A program made the translations under genes and the position numbers. Positions 1 through 6,820 of a stretch of DNA of 13,365 nt are shown piece after piece (positions within the stretch are counted from its first letter, which is position 1; every line of letters begins with the position of its first letter). Source of the stretch: Gemmobacter sp. GTDB lineage: Bacteria > Pseudomonadota > Alphaproteobacteria > Rhodobacterales > Rhodobacteraceae. Below the pieces are notes generated by a model. It made no database searches. It was not told the origin of the DNA and worked only from the letters and a program-made list of their open reading frames with translations. The stretch spans positions 1-13,365 of the forward strand of contig JAUSPL010000052.1 of assembly GCA_030656535.1 (NCBI GenBank). Reading direction: 5' to 3'.

Positions 1-909
1 ATCCGGGCGTTTGAACAGGCGGCGGTGTACCAATCCTCCATCGGCAACATCTATGGGGCTCTGCACAGCTGCGAAGGGCAGGAATCCTGCCCGGTTGGTG
101 TCTGCGCCGCGCTGCAACCAGGGGACTATGCGGCATCGACGCACCGGGGCCATGGGCACACCTTGGCCATGGGCGCGCGGATGGACCGCATGATGGCCGA
201 ATTGTTCGGTCGCGAAGACGGATATTGCCGGCGCAAGGGCGGGTCGCTTCACATTGCCGATCTGGGCGCAGGCATGTTGGGGGCCAACGGCATCGTCGGC
301 GCAGGATACGCCATTGCGGCAGGCGCGGCGCTGACAGCCGAGGTTGCGGGCAATGGGCGGATTGCCGTGGTGTTCTTTGGCGATGGCGCAGTCACGCGCG
401 GCACCTTTCATGAAGTGATGAACATGGCGTCGCTGTGGAAGCTACCCTTGCTGCTTGTGTGTGAAAACAACGAATATGCTCAGTACATGCACTGGTCGCA
501 GACCATGGTCTTTGACCGCATCGCAAACCTTGCCGTCAATTATCACATGGACGGCGTCTTTGCCGACGGCAACGACATCCGCGCCGTGCACCAGATCACG
601 CAAGCCGCCGCCGCAAAGGCGCGCAGCGGGAGTGGGCCGACGCTGATCGAACTCAAGACCCAGCGGTTCAATGGCCATTCGTCGGGCGACCGGCAGGTCT
701 ATCGCAGCAAGACCGATATCGCCGAACTCAAGCGCACCCGCGACCCGATTGCCCGGCTGGAGGCGGAACTGAAAGCAGCAGGCCTGCTAGACCGCGCCGA
801 TGCCATCAAGGCCGAAGTCGCGGCAGAGGTCGCAGCCGCAGTCGCCTTTGCCCTAGCCAGCCCCTATCCCGCCGCGCAGGAGGTTTCCCAGCATGTCTAT
901 GCCGACTGA
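1..909 (+). CDS. Thiamine-diphosphate-dependent 2-oxoacid/acetoin dehydrogenase E1 component, alpha subunit (5' end cut off by window)
   Basis: This is the alpha subunit of a heterotetrameric E1 decarboxylase of the pyruvate/acetoin dehydrogenase type, a cytoplasmic enzyme that cleaves a 2-oxoacid or acetoin with thiamine diphosphate and passes the acyl group to a lipoyl E2. The frame is open from base 1, and family-like residues (IRAFEQAAVYQ) precede the first possible start, GTG at 25, so the true start lies upstream. Seen in the translation: GQE near the N-terminus, STHRGHGH, the GGSLHIAD and MLGANGIVGAG blocks, and the ThDP motif GDG (codons at 379-387) to ENN (463-471). GHSSGD and YRS follow in the C-terminal part. 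These blocks resemble acetoin dehydrogenase E1 alpha (AcoA) more than classical PDH, but the substrate is not settled. The 3' end overlaps the E1 beta start by 17 bases. No E2 or E3 gene is visible. No lesion is seen in this subunit. Confidence 0.9.
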   Translation: MRAFEQAAVYQSSIGNIYGALHSCEGQESCPVGVCAALQPGDYAASTHRGHGHTLAMGARMDRMMAELFGREDGYCRRKGGSLHIADLGAGMLGANGIVGAGYAIAAGAALTAEVAGNGRIAVVFFGDGAVTRGTFHEVMNMASLWKLPLLLVCENNEYAQYMHWSQTMVFDRIANLAVNYHMDGVFADGNDIRAVHQITQAAAAKARSGSGPTLIELKTQRFNGHSSGDRQVYRSKTDIAELKRTRDPIARLEAELKAAGLLDRADAIKAEVAAEVAAAVAFALASPYPAAQEVSQHVYAD

Positions 910-1854
910 CCGCGAGATCACCTTTCGCGATGCCATCCGCGAAGCACTGGCCGAGGAAATGCTCAGCCAGCCCGGCATGATCATCATAAGTGAGGATATC
1001 ACCCCCGGTGGCGGCACGTTTGGCATTCACGCCGGGTTCGCCGAACGATTTGCGGGCCGGATGTTCGAGGCCCCGATTTCCGAAGCGTCGATTGTCGGCG
1101 TGGCGCTTGGCGCTGCGATGACCGGGGGGCCTGCAGTGGCGGAGATCATGTATTCCGACTTCATGACGGTCTGCATGGATGGAATCGTCAATCAGGCTGC
1201 CAAGATCCGTTACATGACGGGCGGACAGGCGCGGGGGATTGCTGCGCAACATTCGCAATCGCTGGAGGCGTGGTTCGCGCATATCCCGGGGTTGCGGGTG
1301 GCGATGCCTTCGACCCCGCGGATGCCAAGGGGTTGCTGAAAACGGCTTTGCGGGGCAGTGAGCCGGTGATCTTTCTGGAACACAAGCTGCTGTATGCCAC
1401 CAAGGGTATCGTGCGCGACGATGCGCCCCCAGTGCCCTTCGGTCAGGCCGCGACCGTGCGGGCAGGGCGCGATGTGACGCTGGTCGCCACCGGCCTGATG
1501 GTGCGGTGGGCGCTGGAGGCGGCGCAAACACTGGAGGCGCAGGGCATCTGGGTCGAGGTGATCGACCCGCGCACGGTATCGCCGATCGACTACGACACGA
1601 TTTGTGCCTCGGTCGAACGGACGGGGCGGGCAGTGGTGGTGAACGAGGCGACGCTGACCTGTTCGGTCGCCTCGGAAATTGCAGCCACTATCGGCGAGCG
1701 GTGCTTTGGGTTTCTCGACGCCCCTGTGCGGCGCATCGGATCGCCCTTTGTGCCCAAGCCGTCCACACCGGGGCTGGAAAAGCTCGCCTACCCATCGGTG
1801 GAGGGGATCGTGGCAACCGTGGCGCGGATGATGCCGGGGCGGCGTGTGGCCTGA
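893..1854 (+). pseudogene. 2-oxoacid/acetoin dehydrogenase E1 component, beta subunit, frameshifted and internally deleted
   Basis: This is the E1 beta partner (transketolase pyrimidine and C-terminal domains) of the preceding gene. ATG 893 has a near-perfect Shine-Dalgarno AGGAGGT at 878-884. The first frame (893-1339) carries the FRDAIREALAEEM, SEDITPGGGTFG and FEAPISEASIVG blocks and AAQHSQSLEAWFAHIPGLRV, then continues out of register to a stop at 1337-1339. Homology resumes in another frame from about 1318 (ADAKGLL, EPVIFLEHKLLYATKG, C-terminal domain) and ends at 1854. A single missing G near 1318 explains this: restoring it gives MPSTPADAKGLL, the family consensus. In addition, GGQA joins directly to RGIAAQHSQS at about 1229-1237, whereas relatives have roughly 13 more residues there (the VPLVIR...GG strand and loop). 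Reconstructed length is about 320 residues against the usual 325-340. The gene is probably inactive, unless one lesion is a sequencing or assembly error. Confidence 0.85.
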
Positions 1855-1875
1855 GGGCAGCAACTGGAGGATGAC

Positions 1876-2607
1876 ATGACAGAGTTAGAAGACAGGCAAT
1901 TCGTGATCACAGGCGGCGCGGGTGCGATTGGCGCCGAATGTGCGCGCCAGTTGCTGGACCGTGGTGCACGCGTGCTGCTGGTGGACATCAACGCCGACCG
2001 GCTGACCGATGTGACGGGTGATCTGGGCCAGACCGACCGCTTGGCGACGCATGTTTCGGCGCTGGCGTCCCCCGCCGAAGCGGCGGCAGCGCTGGCGGCG
2101 GCGGGGAAGCCCATTCAGGGCATCATCAATATGGCAGGTGTTTTCGACCATGACCCGATGGACCCGGACGACCATTCGGTCTGGGACCGTGCCATCGCGT
2201 CAAACCTGACGAATGCCTACGACCTTGCAGTGGCGTTCCAGACGGCGCGCTACCAGACTTCGGTCGGGCGGATCGTGATGTGCAGCTCTCTGGCATTCCG
2301 GCGCGGTGCCCCGGGGCTGGTGGCCTATTGTTCGGCCAAGGCCGGCATCGTCGGGATGACCCGGGCCCTGTCGCGCGAATTTGCGCCGCATACGCTGGTC
2401 AATGCCGTGGCGCCGGGGCTGATCCGCACCCGAATGACCGAAGCGGTTGTGCAGGAACGCGGAGATCAGTACCTTGCCACCATTCCGCTTGGCAGGTTTG
2501 GCACGCCCAAAGATGTGGCCGGTCTGGTGATGTTCCTGTGCAGTGATGCCGCGTCTTTCATCACCGGGCAGACCATCAACGTCGATGGCGGCATCTGGAA
2601 TTCCTGA
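1876..2607 (+). CDS. Short-chain dehydrogenase/reductase (SDR) family oxidoreductase
   Basis: A 243-residue classical SDR, a cytoplasmic NAD(P)-dependent alcohol/ketone oxidoreductase of the usual family length. Visible motifs are the cofactor loop TGGAGAIG (12-19), Asp37 at the end of beta-2, which favours NAD(H) over NADP(H), NMAG (85-88, a variant of NNAG), Asn110, Ser138, and the catalytic YCSAK pair Tyr151/Lys155. A C-terminal INVDGG follows. The start ATG is preceded by GGAGG at 1866-1870. It lies 21 bases after the broken E1 beta gene on the same strand, so it is probably its co-transcribed last gene. SDRs next to acetoin dehydrogenase genes often act as diacetyl/acetoin or butanediol reductases. 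Here a 3-hydroxyacyl or secondary-alcohol dehydrogenase feeding the neighbouring monooxygenase is equally possible. The exact substrate cannot be told from sequence. Confidence 0.92.
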   Translation: MTELEDRQFVITGGAGAIGAECARQLLDRGARVLLVDINADRLTDVTGDLGQTDRLATHVSALASPAEAAAALAAAGKPIQGIINMAGVFDHDPMDPDDHSVWDRAIASNLTNAYDLAVAFQTARYQTSVGRIVMCSSLAFRRGAPGLVAYCSAKAGIVGMTRALSREFAPHTLVNAVAPGLIRTRMTEAVVQERGDQYLATIPLGRFGTPKDVAGLVMFLCSDAASFITGQTINVDGGIWNS

Positions 2608-2614
2608 GGCTGCG

Positions 2615-2645
2615 CGCCCGCCCCGCAGACCTGCCGGGGCGGGCG
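2615..2645. terminator. Bidirectional GC-rich terminator-like hairpin between convergent genes
   Basis: A perfect inverted repeat: the 11-base arms CGCCCGCCCCG (2615-2625) and CGGGGCGGGCG (2635-2645) are separated by a 9-base loop. It fills the 43-base gap between the SDR stop (2607) and the BVMO stop (2651), so it can serve transcripts from both sides. There is no T-run on either side, so it departs from the textbook intrinsic terminator. Termination may rely on stem strength or on Rho. Confidence 0.7.
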
Positions 2646-2650
2646 GATTG

Positions 2651-4273
2651 TCAGTTGGACTGGCCGATGCGGAATCCTTCATACCCGTTGGCCGCGACCT
2701 CGTTGCACTTGCGCCGGAAATTCGCGAGGCCAATGTAGGGCATGAAAACCCGGGCCTTGCCCGGAATGTTGGCACCCATGTACCAACTGGCAGCCTTGGG
2801 CAGCAGCGTAGCTGATGCTACGTCGTTCACATGCCGGACCCAGCTGTTTTCGACACCCGTCGTTGGCTCGATCCGCTGCGCCCCAATGCTGCGCAGATGC
2901 AGCAGGCAATCGGTGATCCAATCGACATGCTGTTCGATGGACACGATGACGTTGGACAGCACCGAGGGGCTTCCCGGCCCGGTCACCATGAACAGGTTGG
3001 GAAAGCCCGCAGACATGACTCCCAGATAGGCACGCGGGCCTTCGGACCATTTGTCCTTCAGGCTTTGCCCGCCAATGCCGCGAATGTCGATCCGCGTGAG
3101 CGCGCCGGTCATGGCATCAAACCCTGTCGCCAGCACGAGCGCATCCAGCGCGATATCCGACGCCGAAGTCCGCAGTCCCGTTTCCGTCACGCGGTCAAAG
3201 GGGGTTTTCTTGAGGTTCACCAGCGTGACATTTGGCCGGTTGAAGGTGTCGTAGTAATCGCTGTCGACGCAGATCCGTTTCGCAAAGATCGGATAGTCGG
3301 TCGGGCAAAGCGCGTCGGCCAGGGCGGGATCCTTGACCGTTTCCCGGATCTTGCGGCGCACAAAATCGGCGGCAAAGCGGTTTGATTCCTCGTCGATCAC
3401 CAAGTCGTTGTAGGCATGCATGAAGTTCGCGCCGCCCTTGGCCCAGCGGGCTTCGAATTCCGCGTTTCGTGTTGCCTCGTCCACGTCTTTGGCCGACCGG
3501 GTGGGGAAATCATAGATCGTGCCCGACCCGGTGTCTTCGCGCGCATAGCGACGCAGTTCGGGATAGTTGGATTTCCACTGCGCAATGGTGTCTGGGGTCA
3601 GCGGCTGGTTTCGGGCTGGCACGCTGAAGTTCGGCGTGCGCTGGAACACATGCAGATGCCTGGCCTGTTTGGCAATTTCCGGAATAGCCTGAATTGCGGA
3701 CGACCCGGTGCCGAATACGCCGACCCGCAACCCGGCAAAATCCACGCCGTCCTTCGGCCAGTTGGCAGTGTGGTAGATGGCACCCTTGAAGTCATCCAGC
3801 CCAGCCAGATTGGGCACCAGTGGCGCTGACAGCACCCCGGTTGCCATGATGGCATAAGGCGCGACAATCCGGACCCCGGCGTCGGTGGTCAGCGTCCATG
3901 TGTTCGCCGCCTCATCAAAGATAGCCGCTGTGATGCGGGTGTTGAGCGTGATGTCACGGCTTAGATCAAAGCGGTCGGCGACATGGTGGATATAGCGCAG
4001 GATTTCGGGCTGCGTGGCAAAGCGTTCGGTCCACTGCCAGTCCTGTTGCAACTGCTCGTCCCAGGAATAGGAATACTGCATGCTTTCGATATCGCACCGG
4101 GCACCGGGGTAGCGGTTCCAGTACCAGGTGCCGCCAATGTCGTCGCCCGCATCGAACACATGCACCCGGTAGCCATGCTTGCGTAGTTTGTGCAGCGCAT
4201 AAAGGCCAGCAAACCCTGCACCGACAATCGCGATATCAAGGCTGACAGGATGGGCGGGATCGGGTGCGGTCAT
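2651..4273 (-). CDS. Flavin-containing Baeyer-Villiger monooxygenase (type I, cyclohexanone monooxygenase-like)
   Basis: A 540-residue, single-chain FAD/NADPH monooxygenase expected to insert one oxygen next to a ketone carbonyl, giving an ester or lactone. Visible motifs are the FAD Rossmann fold GAGFAG (18-23), the type I BVMO fingerprint FKGAIYHTANWP (162-173), and the NADPH Rossmann motif GTGSSA (188-193). The later block AKRICVDSDYYDTFNRPNV matches the region of cyclohexanone-type enzymes that carries the active-site arginine. Length is typical. I chose ATG 4273, which has GAGGA about 10 bases upstream and puts the Rossmann motif at the usual distance. A TTG at 4321 in the same frame would add 16 poorly conserved residues and would fall just downstream of the predicted promoter. 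The gene has its own promoter and operator-like site (4345-4397). Its natural ketone is unknown. Confidence 0.93.
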   Translation of the reverse strand: MTAPDPAHPVSLDIAIVGAGFAGLYALHKLRKHGYRVHVFDAGDDIGGTWYWNRYPGARCDIESMQYSYSWDEQLQQDWQWTERFATQPEILRYIHHVADRFDLSRDITLNTRITAAIFDEAANTWTLTTDAGVRIVAPYAIMATGVLSAPLVPNLAGLDDFKGAIYHTANWPKDGVDFAGLRVGVFGTGSSAIQAIPEIAKQARHLHVFQRTPNFSVPARNQPLTPDTIAQWKSNYPELRRYAREDTGSGTIYDFPTRSAKDVDEATRNAEFEARWAKGGANFMHAYNDLVIDEESNRFAADFVRRKIRETVKDPALADALCPTDYPIFAKRICVDSDYYDTFNRPNVTLVNLKKTPFDRVTETGLRTSASDIALDALVLATGFDAMTGALTRIDIRGIGGQSLKDKWSEGPRAYLGVMSAGFPNLFMVTGPGSPSVLSNVIVSIEQHVDWITDCLLHLRSIGAQRIEPTTGVENSWVRHVNDVASATLLPKAASWYMGANIPGKARVFMPYIGLANFRRKCNEVAANGYEGFRIGQSN

Positions 4274-4344
4274 GGCGTAGGCATCCTCAACGGTCGGTGG
4301 GGGCAGGGTACGGGGCCGCAACAGGGCCAGATGCGGGCATAGAA

Positions 4345-4373
4345 ACGATACTGGAGTGGCGTTAAAAGGTCAA
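4345..4373 (-). promoter_or_regulatory. Predicted sigma-70-type promoter of the BVMO gene
   Basis: On the minus strand, TTGACC (4373-4368) is followed after exactly 17 bases by TATCGT (4350-4345). The predicted transcription start, near 4338, would give a leader of about 65 bases before ATG 4273. The -35 hexamer overlaps the left arm of the inverted repeat described separately, so a bound regulator would block or reshape polymerase access. This is prediction from hexamer match and spacing only. Confidence 0.5.
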
Positions 4374-4397
4374 ATAATTTAGTTATACAACCTTTTA
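4362..4397. promoter_or_regulatory. Operator-like inverted repeat (copy A), AAGGT-N19-ACCTT, upstream of the BVMO gene
   Basis: An AT-rich island in GC-rich DNA. TAAAAGGT (4363-4370) is mirrored by ACCTTTTA (4390-4397) with 19 bases between. The left half, TTAAAAGGTCAAATAA (4362-4377), is identical to the minus strand of the element at 8131-8147. The other half-site reads AAAAGGTTGT on the minus strand, so the two half-sites differ beyond AAGGT. The shared core and identical spacing indicate binding by one common dimeric or tetrameric regulator. The IclR-family protein encoded at 11014-11778 is a candidate but unproven. The rest of the 143-base gap between the VOC and BVMO genes holds no gene. 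Confidence 0.65.
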
Positions 4398-4416
4398 GAT
4401 TCGTGTTTCGACACTC

Positions 4417-4923
4417 TCACAACGGCATGACGGTGAGCGGGTGGGGGTAGTGATAGTCCGGAGTTGCCCGCACAAAACCCGGCGGGCGGCGGAAAATTTC
4501 CAGCACCATCCGCAGCGGTCCGTCTGTATCAAGGTAGGCAAAATCGGTGCCGTTCCAGTTGCCTTCCATCAAGGGCGGGCATCCTTTGGCTATGGCGTCG
4601 GCGATCATCGCGTCATAATCGCGGTGGGCAGTTTCGACGAGGATGTGGTGCATCCCTTCGCCGCGCGCATCCAGAAATTCGCGGTAAATCGAGGCCGAGT
4701 CGAGCGGTTGCACCACTTCCCACATGAAGTCGCCTGTCCACGCCAGCGCCAGTTTCATGCGGTAAGGGGTGGTAACGCCGCGCACCTTCATGTTGGTCAA
4801 CTGTGGCTCCCAGACGGCCCAAGGGCCGATGCCTGCAGTTTCCCAATAGGCGCGGATGGTGGCGTCCAGATCTTCGACCACGACACAGACCTGCATGATG
4901 CCGGTCACCCAAGGTTTGTCCAT
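4417..4923 (-). CDS. VOC (vicinal oxygen chelate)/glyoxalase-fold protein, resembling methylmalonyl-CoA epimerase
   Basis: A 168-residue protein with the two beta-alpha-beta-beta-beta modules of the VOC fold: QVCVVVEDLDATIRAYWE at the start, then GEGMHHILVE (about 88-97) and LRMVLEIF (137-144) in the second module. Candidate metal ligands are Gln11 (where epimerases usually have His), Glu69 or Gln72, His92/93 and Glu142. The layout resembles the Glyoxalase_4/methylmalonyl-CoA epimerase group, but the protein is somewhat longer than typical epimerases. A methylmalonyl-CoA epimerase role would fit the mutase at the right end of the window. An isomerase, lyase or dioxygenase-like role on the imported substrate is also possible. 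ATG 4923 starts only 9 bases after the TRAP large permease stop with a weak ribosome site, so it is probably the last gene of the transporter operon and may be translationally coupled. Confidence 0.82.
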   Translation of the reverse strand: MDKPWVTGIMQVCVVVEDLDATIRAYWETAGIGPWAVWEPQLTNMKVRGVTTPYRMKLALAWTGDFMWEVVQPLDSASIYREFLDARGEGMHHILVETAHRDYDAMIADAIAKGCPPLMEGNWNGTDFAYLDTDGPLRMVLEIFRRPPGFVRATPDYHYPHPLTVMPL

Positions 4924-4932
4924 CGGTGTGCC

Positions 4933-6240
4933 CTACTTCATCTGGGATGGCAGCCACAGCACAATTTCGGGAAAGATCACCAGCAGGATGATGACGATCA
5001 GGTCCGACACCATGAACCAAAGGATGCCCTTGAAAATGAGCGCGGTACTGGCGACATTGCCGACCACGCTTTTGATCACGAACACGTTCAGCCCAATGGG
5101 CGGGGTGATCATCCCGATCTCCAGCAGCTTTGCCAGGATGATCCCGAACCACAGCAGGTCGAAATTGCCCTCTTTCAGGATCGGCAACAGGATGGGCAGC
5201 GTCAGCAGCATGGCCCCGATGGGTTCAAGGAACATGCCAAGGATAAGGTAAACGACCGCGATGCCGATCAAAAGGATGATCGGGTCTGCCCCCAGCGTTG
5301 CCACAAAGTCAGCCAGCGAATCACCTGCGCCGCTGAACGCCATGAAACGAGTCAGCATGCTGGCCCCGATGGCGATGACAAACAGGGCCGCCGTGGTCTG
5401 CAATGTTTCCAGCAGCGACGCCCGGATGCCCTGCCACCCGATGCTGCGGTTCACCAATGCAATCACGAGCGACATCGCAGCCCCGACCGCCCCGGCTTCG
5501 GTCGGGGTGAACAGGCCGATGAACAGCCCGCCCAGCACGCCAAAGATCAGCACAATGACCGGCCACACTTCCCCGAGTGCTGCAAAGCGTTCGCGCCAAG
5601 TGGTAGTTTCGTCAATCTTTGGCGCCAGAGCCGGGTTCAGCGTGGTGCGGATCATGATCATGACGACATAGCCAAGCGCAGTCAGCAGCCCCGCCCCGAC
5701 CCCGCCCATGAACAGCGCGCCCACGGGAACCTGAGCGATGATGCCGTACAAGATGAGCAGGATCGACGGCGGGATCAGCGCCCCGATGGTGCCTGCAGCA
5801 GCGACTGTGCCGGTGGCAAAGCTGGCGTCATAGCGGCTGCGCATCATTTCGGGCACGGCGATGCGGCCCATGGCAGCAGCGCAGGCCACCGATGACCCGG
5901 TTACAGCGGCAAATCCCGCCGCCCCCAGCACTGCCGCAATGGCCAGCCCTCCCGGCAACCGCGCCATCCACAGCCGTGCGGCCTGAAACAACCCGCGCGT
6001 GAGCCCACCATGGTAACACAGAAACCCCATCAGCAGGAACATCGGCACCGAACTCATCTGCCACGTCGCCGTGAAGTTCCACGGCATGATGCCAAGCGAC
6101 CCCCAGGCCGCCTTACCCCCAACAAGAATCCAGATGCCGCCGAACGACACGCCGATCAGCGACACCCCGATCGGGACGCGCAGCGCGATCAGCGCGAGTA
6201 GGATGGCTATGCCTGCATAGCCGATTTCGACGTTGCTCAT
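4933..6240 (-). CDS. dctM: TRAP transporter large permease subunit (DctM family)
   Basis: A 435-residue polytopic inner-membrane protein, the ion-coupled translocation subunit of a tripartite ATP-independent periplasmic transporter, of normal length for the family. It is hydrophobic throughout, with roughly a dozen membrane segments. It carries the family signatures SSVPMFLLMGFLCYHGG, FAAVTGSSVACAAAMG, AGTIGALIPPSI and, in the second half, FTPTEAGAVGA. ATG 6240 is preceded by GAGGAG five bases upstream on the minus strand. It follows the small permease by 21 bases and precedes the VOC gene by 9, so the four genes read as one operon. TRAP systems import carboxylates and related organic anions using a sodium or proton gradient; the specific ligand is set mainly by the binding protein. 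Confidence 0.95.
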   Translation of the reverse strand: MSNVEIGYAGIAILLALIALRVPIGVSLIGVSFGGIWILVGGKAAWGSLGIMPWNFTATWQMSSVPMFLLMGFLCYHGGLTRGLFQAARLWMARLPGGLAIAAVLGAAGFAAVTGSSVACAAAMGRIAVPEMMRSRYDASFATGTVAAAGTIGALIPPSILLILYGIIAQVPVGALFMGGVGAGLLTALGYVVMIMIRTTLNPALAPKIDETTTWRERFAALGEVWPVIVLIFGVLGGLFIGLFTPTEAGAVGAAMSLVIALVNRSIGWQGIRASLLETLQTTAALFVIAIGASMLTRFMAFSGAGDSLADFVATLGADPIILLIGIAVVYLILGMFLEPIGAMLLTLPILLPILKEGNFDLLWFGIILAKLLEIGMITPPIGLNVFVIKSVVGNVASTALIFKGILWFMVSDLIVIILLVIFPEIVLWLPSQMK

Positions 6241-6261
6241 GGCGCTCCTCGCGGGATCGGA

Positions 6262-6780
6262 TCAGAAATAGGGTGCATCAGGGTTCAGTCGCCGCCCCCG
6301 GACCAGCGCGATCACCACCTTGGTGGCCAGCGTCAGCGTCATCAACCCGCAGCCCAACGGCAGCAGATAGCGCGCGGGCCAGATCAGCAACTTCACGTCT
6401 TGTTCGATCATGAAGGCGCCGGAGGTGTAGCTGCGCCCGGCTTCGATCACGCCTTGCCATGTCAGCATGGCAAAGACGACGCAGGCGAACAGCAGCGTAA
6501 AGATGTTGAGCCAGTACCTTGGTGCAGCTGGAAAATACTCGACCACGACCTCGACCGAGATATGGCCGTTCTGCCGTTCGGTGAAGGCCAGCGGCAGAAA
6601 CGCGACCACGATCATGTAATAGTTCGACACCACAGTGATCGTGCCCGGCATCGGCAGGCCGACAAGGTATTTGGACACCACATCAGCCGTAATGTGCAGC
6701 GTCATCAGCGCTACCGCCGCAGCCCCCATCAATGTGGTGGCGTCAATGGTCCGCCCGAGAAGGCGTGGTATCAGGGACAT
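6262..6780 (-). CDS. dctQ: TRAP transporter small permease subunit (DctQ family)
   Basis: A 172-residue inner-membrane protein with four predicted hydrophobic segments at about residues 15-36, 47-66, 89-112 and 130-155, the standard DctQ topology. The N-terminal half has the family-like stretch ITADVVSKYLVGLPMPGT, and the short ERQNGHISVEVV motif follows the second segment. DctQ pairs with DctM to form the membrane complex. ATG 6780 has AAAGGA about 10 bases upstream. The gene begins 40 bases after the binding-protein stop and ends 21 bases before the large permease start. Confidence 0.93.
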   Translation of the reverse strand: MSLIPRLLGRTIDATTLMGAAAVALMTLHITADVVSKYLVGLPMPGTITVVSNYYMIVVAFLPLAFTERQNGHISVEVVVEYFPAAPRYWLNIFTLLFACVVFAMLTWQGVIEAGRSYTSGAFMIEQDVKLLIWPARYLLPLGCGLMTLTLATKVVIALVRGRRLNPDAPYF

Positions 6781-6820
6781 CCCGGACGGTCCTTTCGCGA
6801 GGGGTGGTCGGTTCTGGTGG

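Noticed and set aside
1312..1322. Programmed -1 frameshift joining the two E1 beta halves
   Set aside because: The site (ACC CCG CGG) is not a good slippery heptamer and no clear downstream stimulatory structure was seen. A second nearby deletion makes gene decay or an assembly error likelier.
806..1863. Long minus-strand open frames opposite the E1 beta gene
   Set aside because: They are the antisense shadow of the dehydrogenase; Arg/Pro/His-rich translations without domains. The E1 frames carry unmistakable motifs.
4274..4321. TTG start extending the BVMO by 16 residues
   Set aside because: The added residues are Pro/Arg-rich and not family-like. TTG is a rare start and lies about 17 bases from the predicted transcription start; ATG 4273 gives the normal N-terminus.
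4441..5895. Long plus-strand open frame (484 codons) opposite the VOC and large permease genes
   Set aside because: It is antisense to two well-supported genes, is rich in His/Asp/Gln/Arg from reverse-complemented GC-rich codons, and shows no family motifs.
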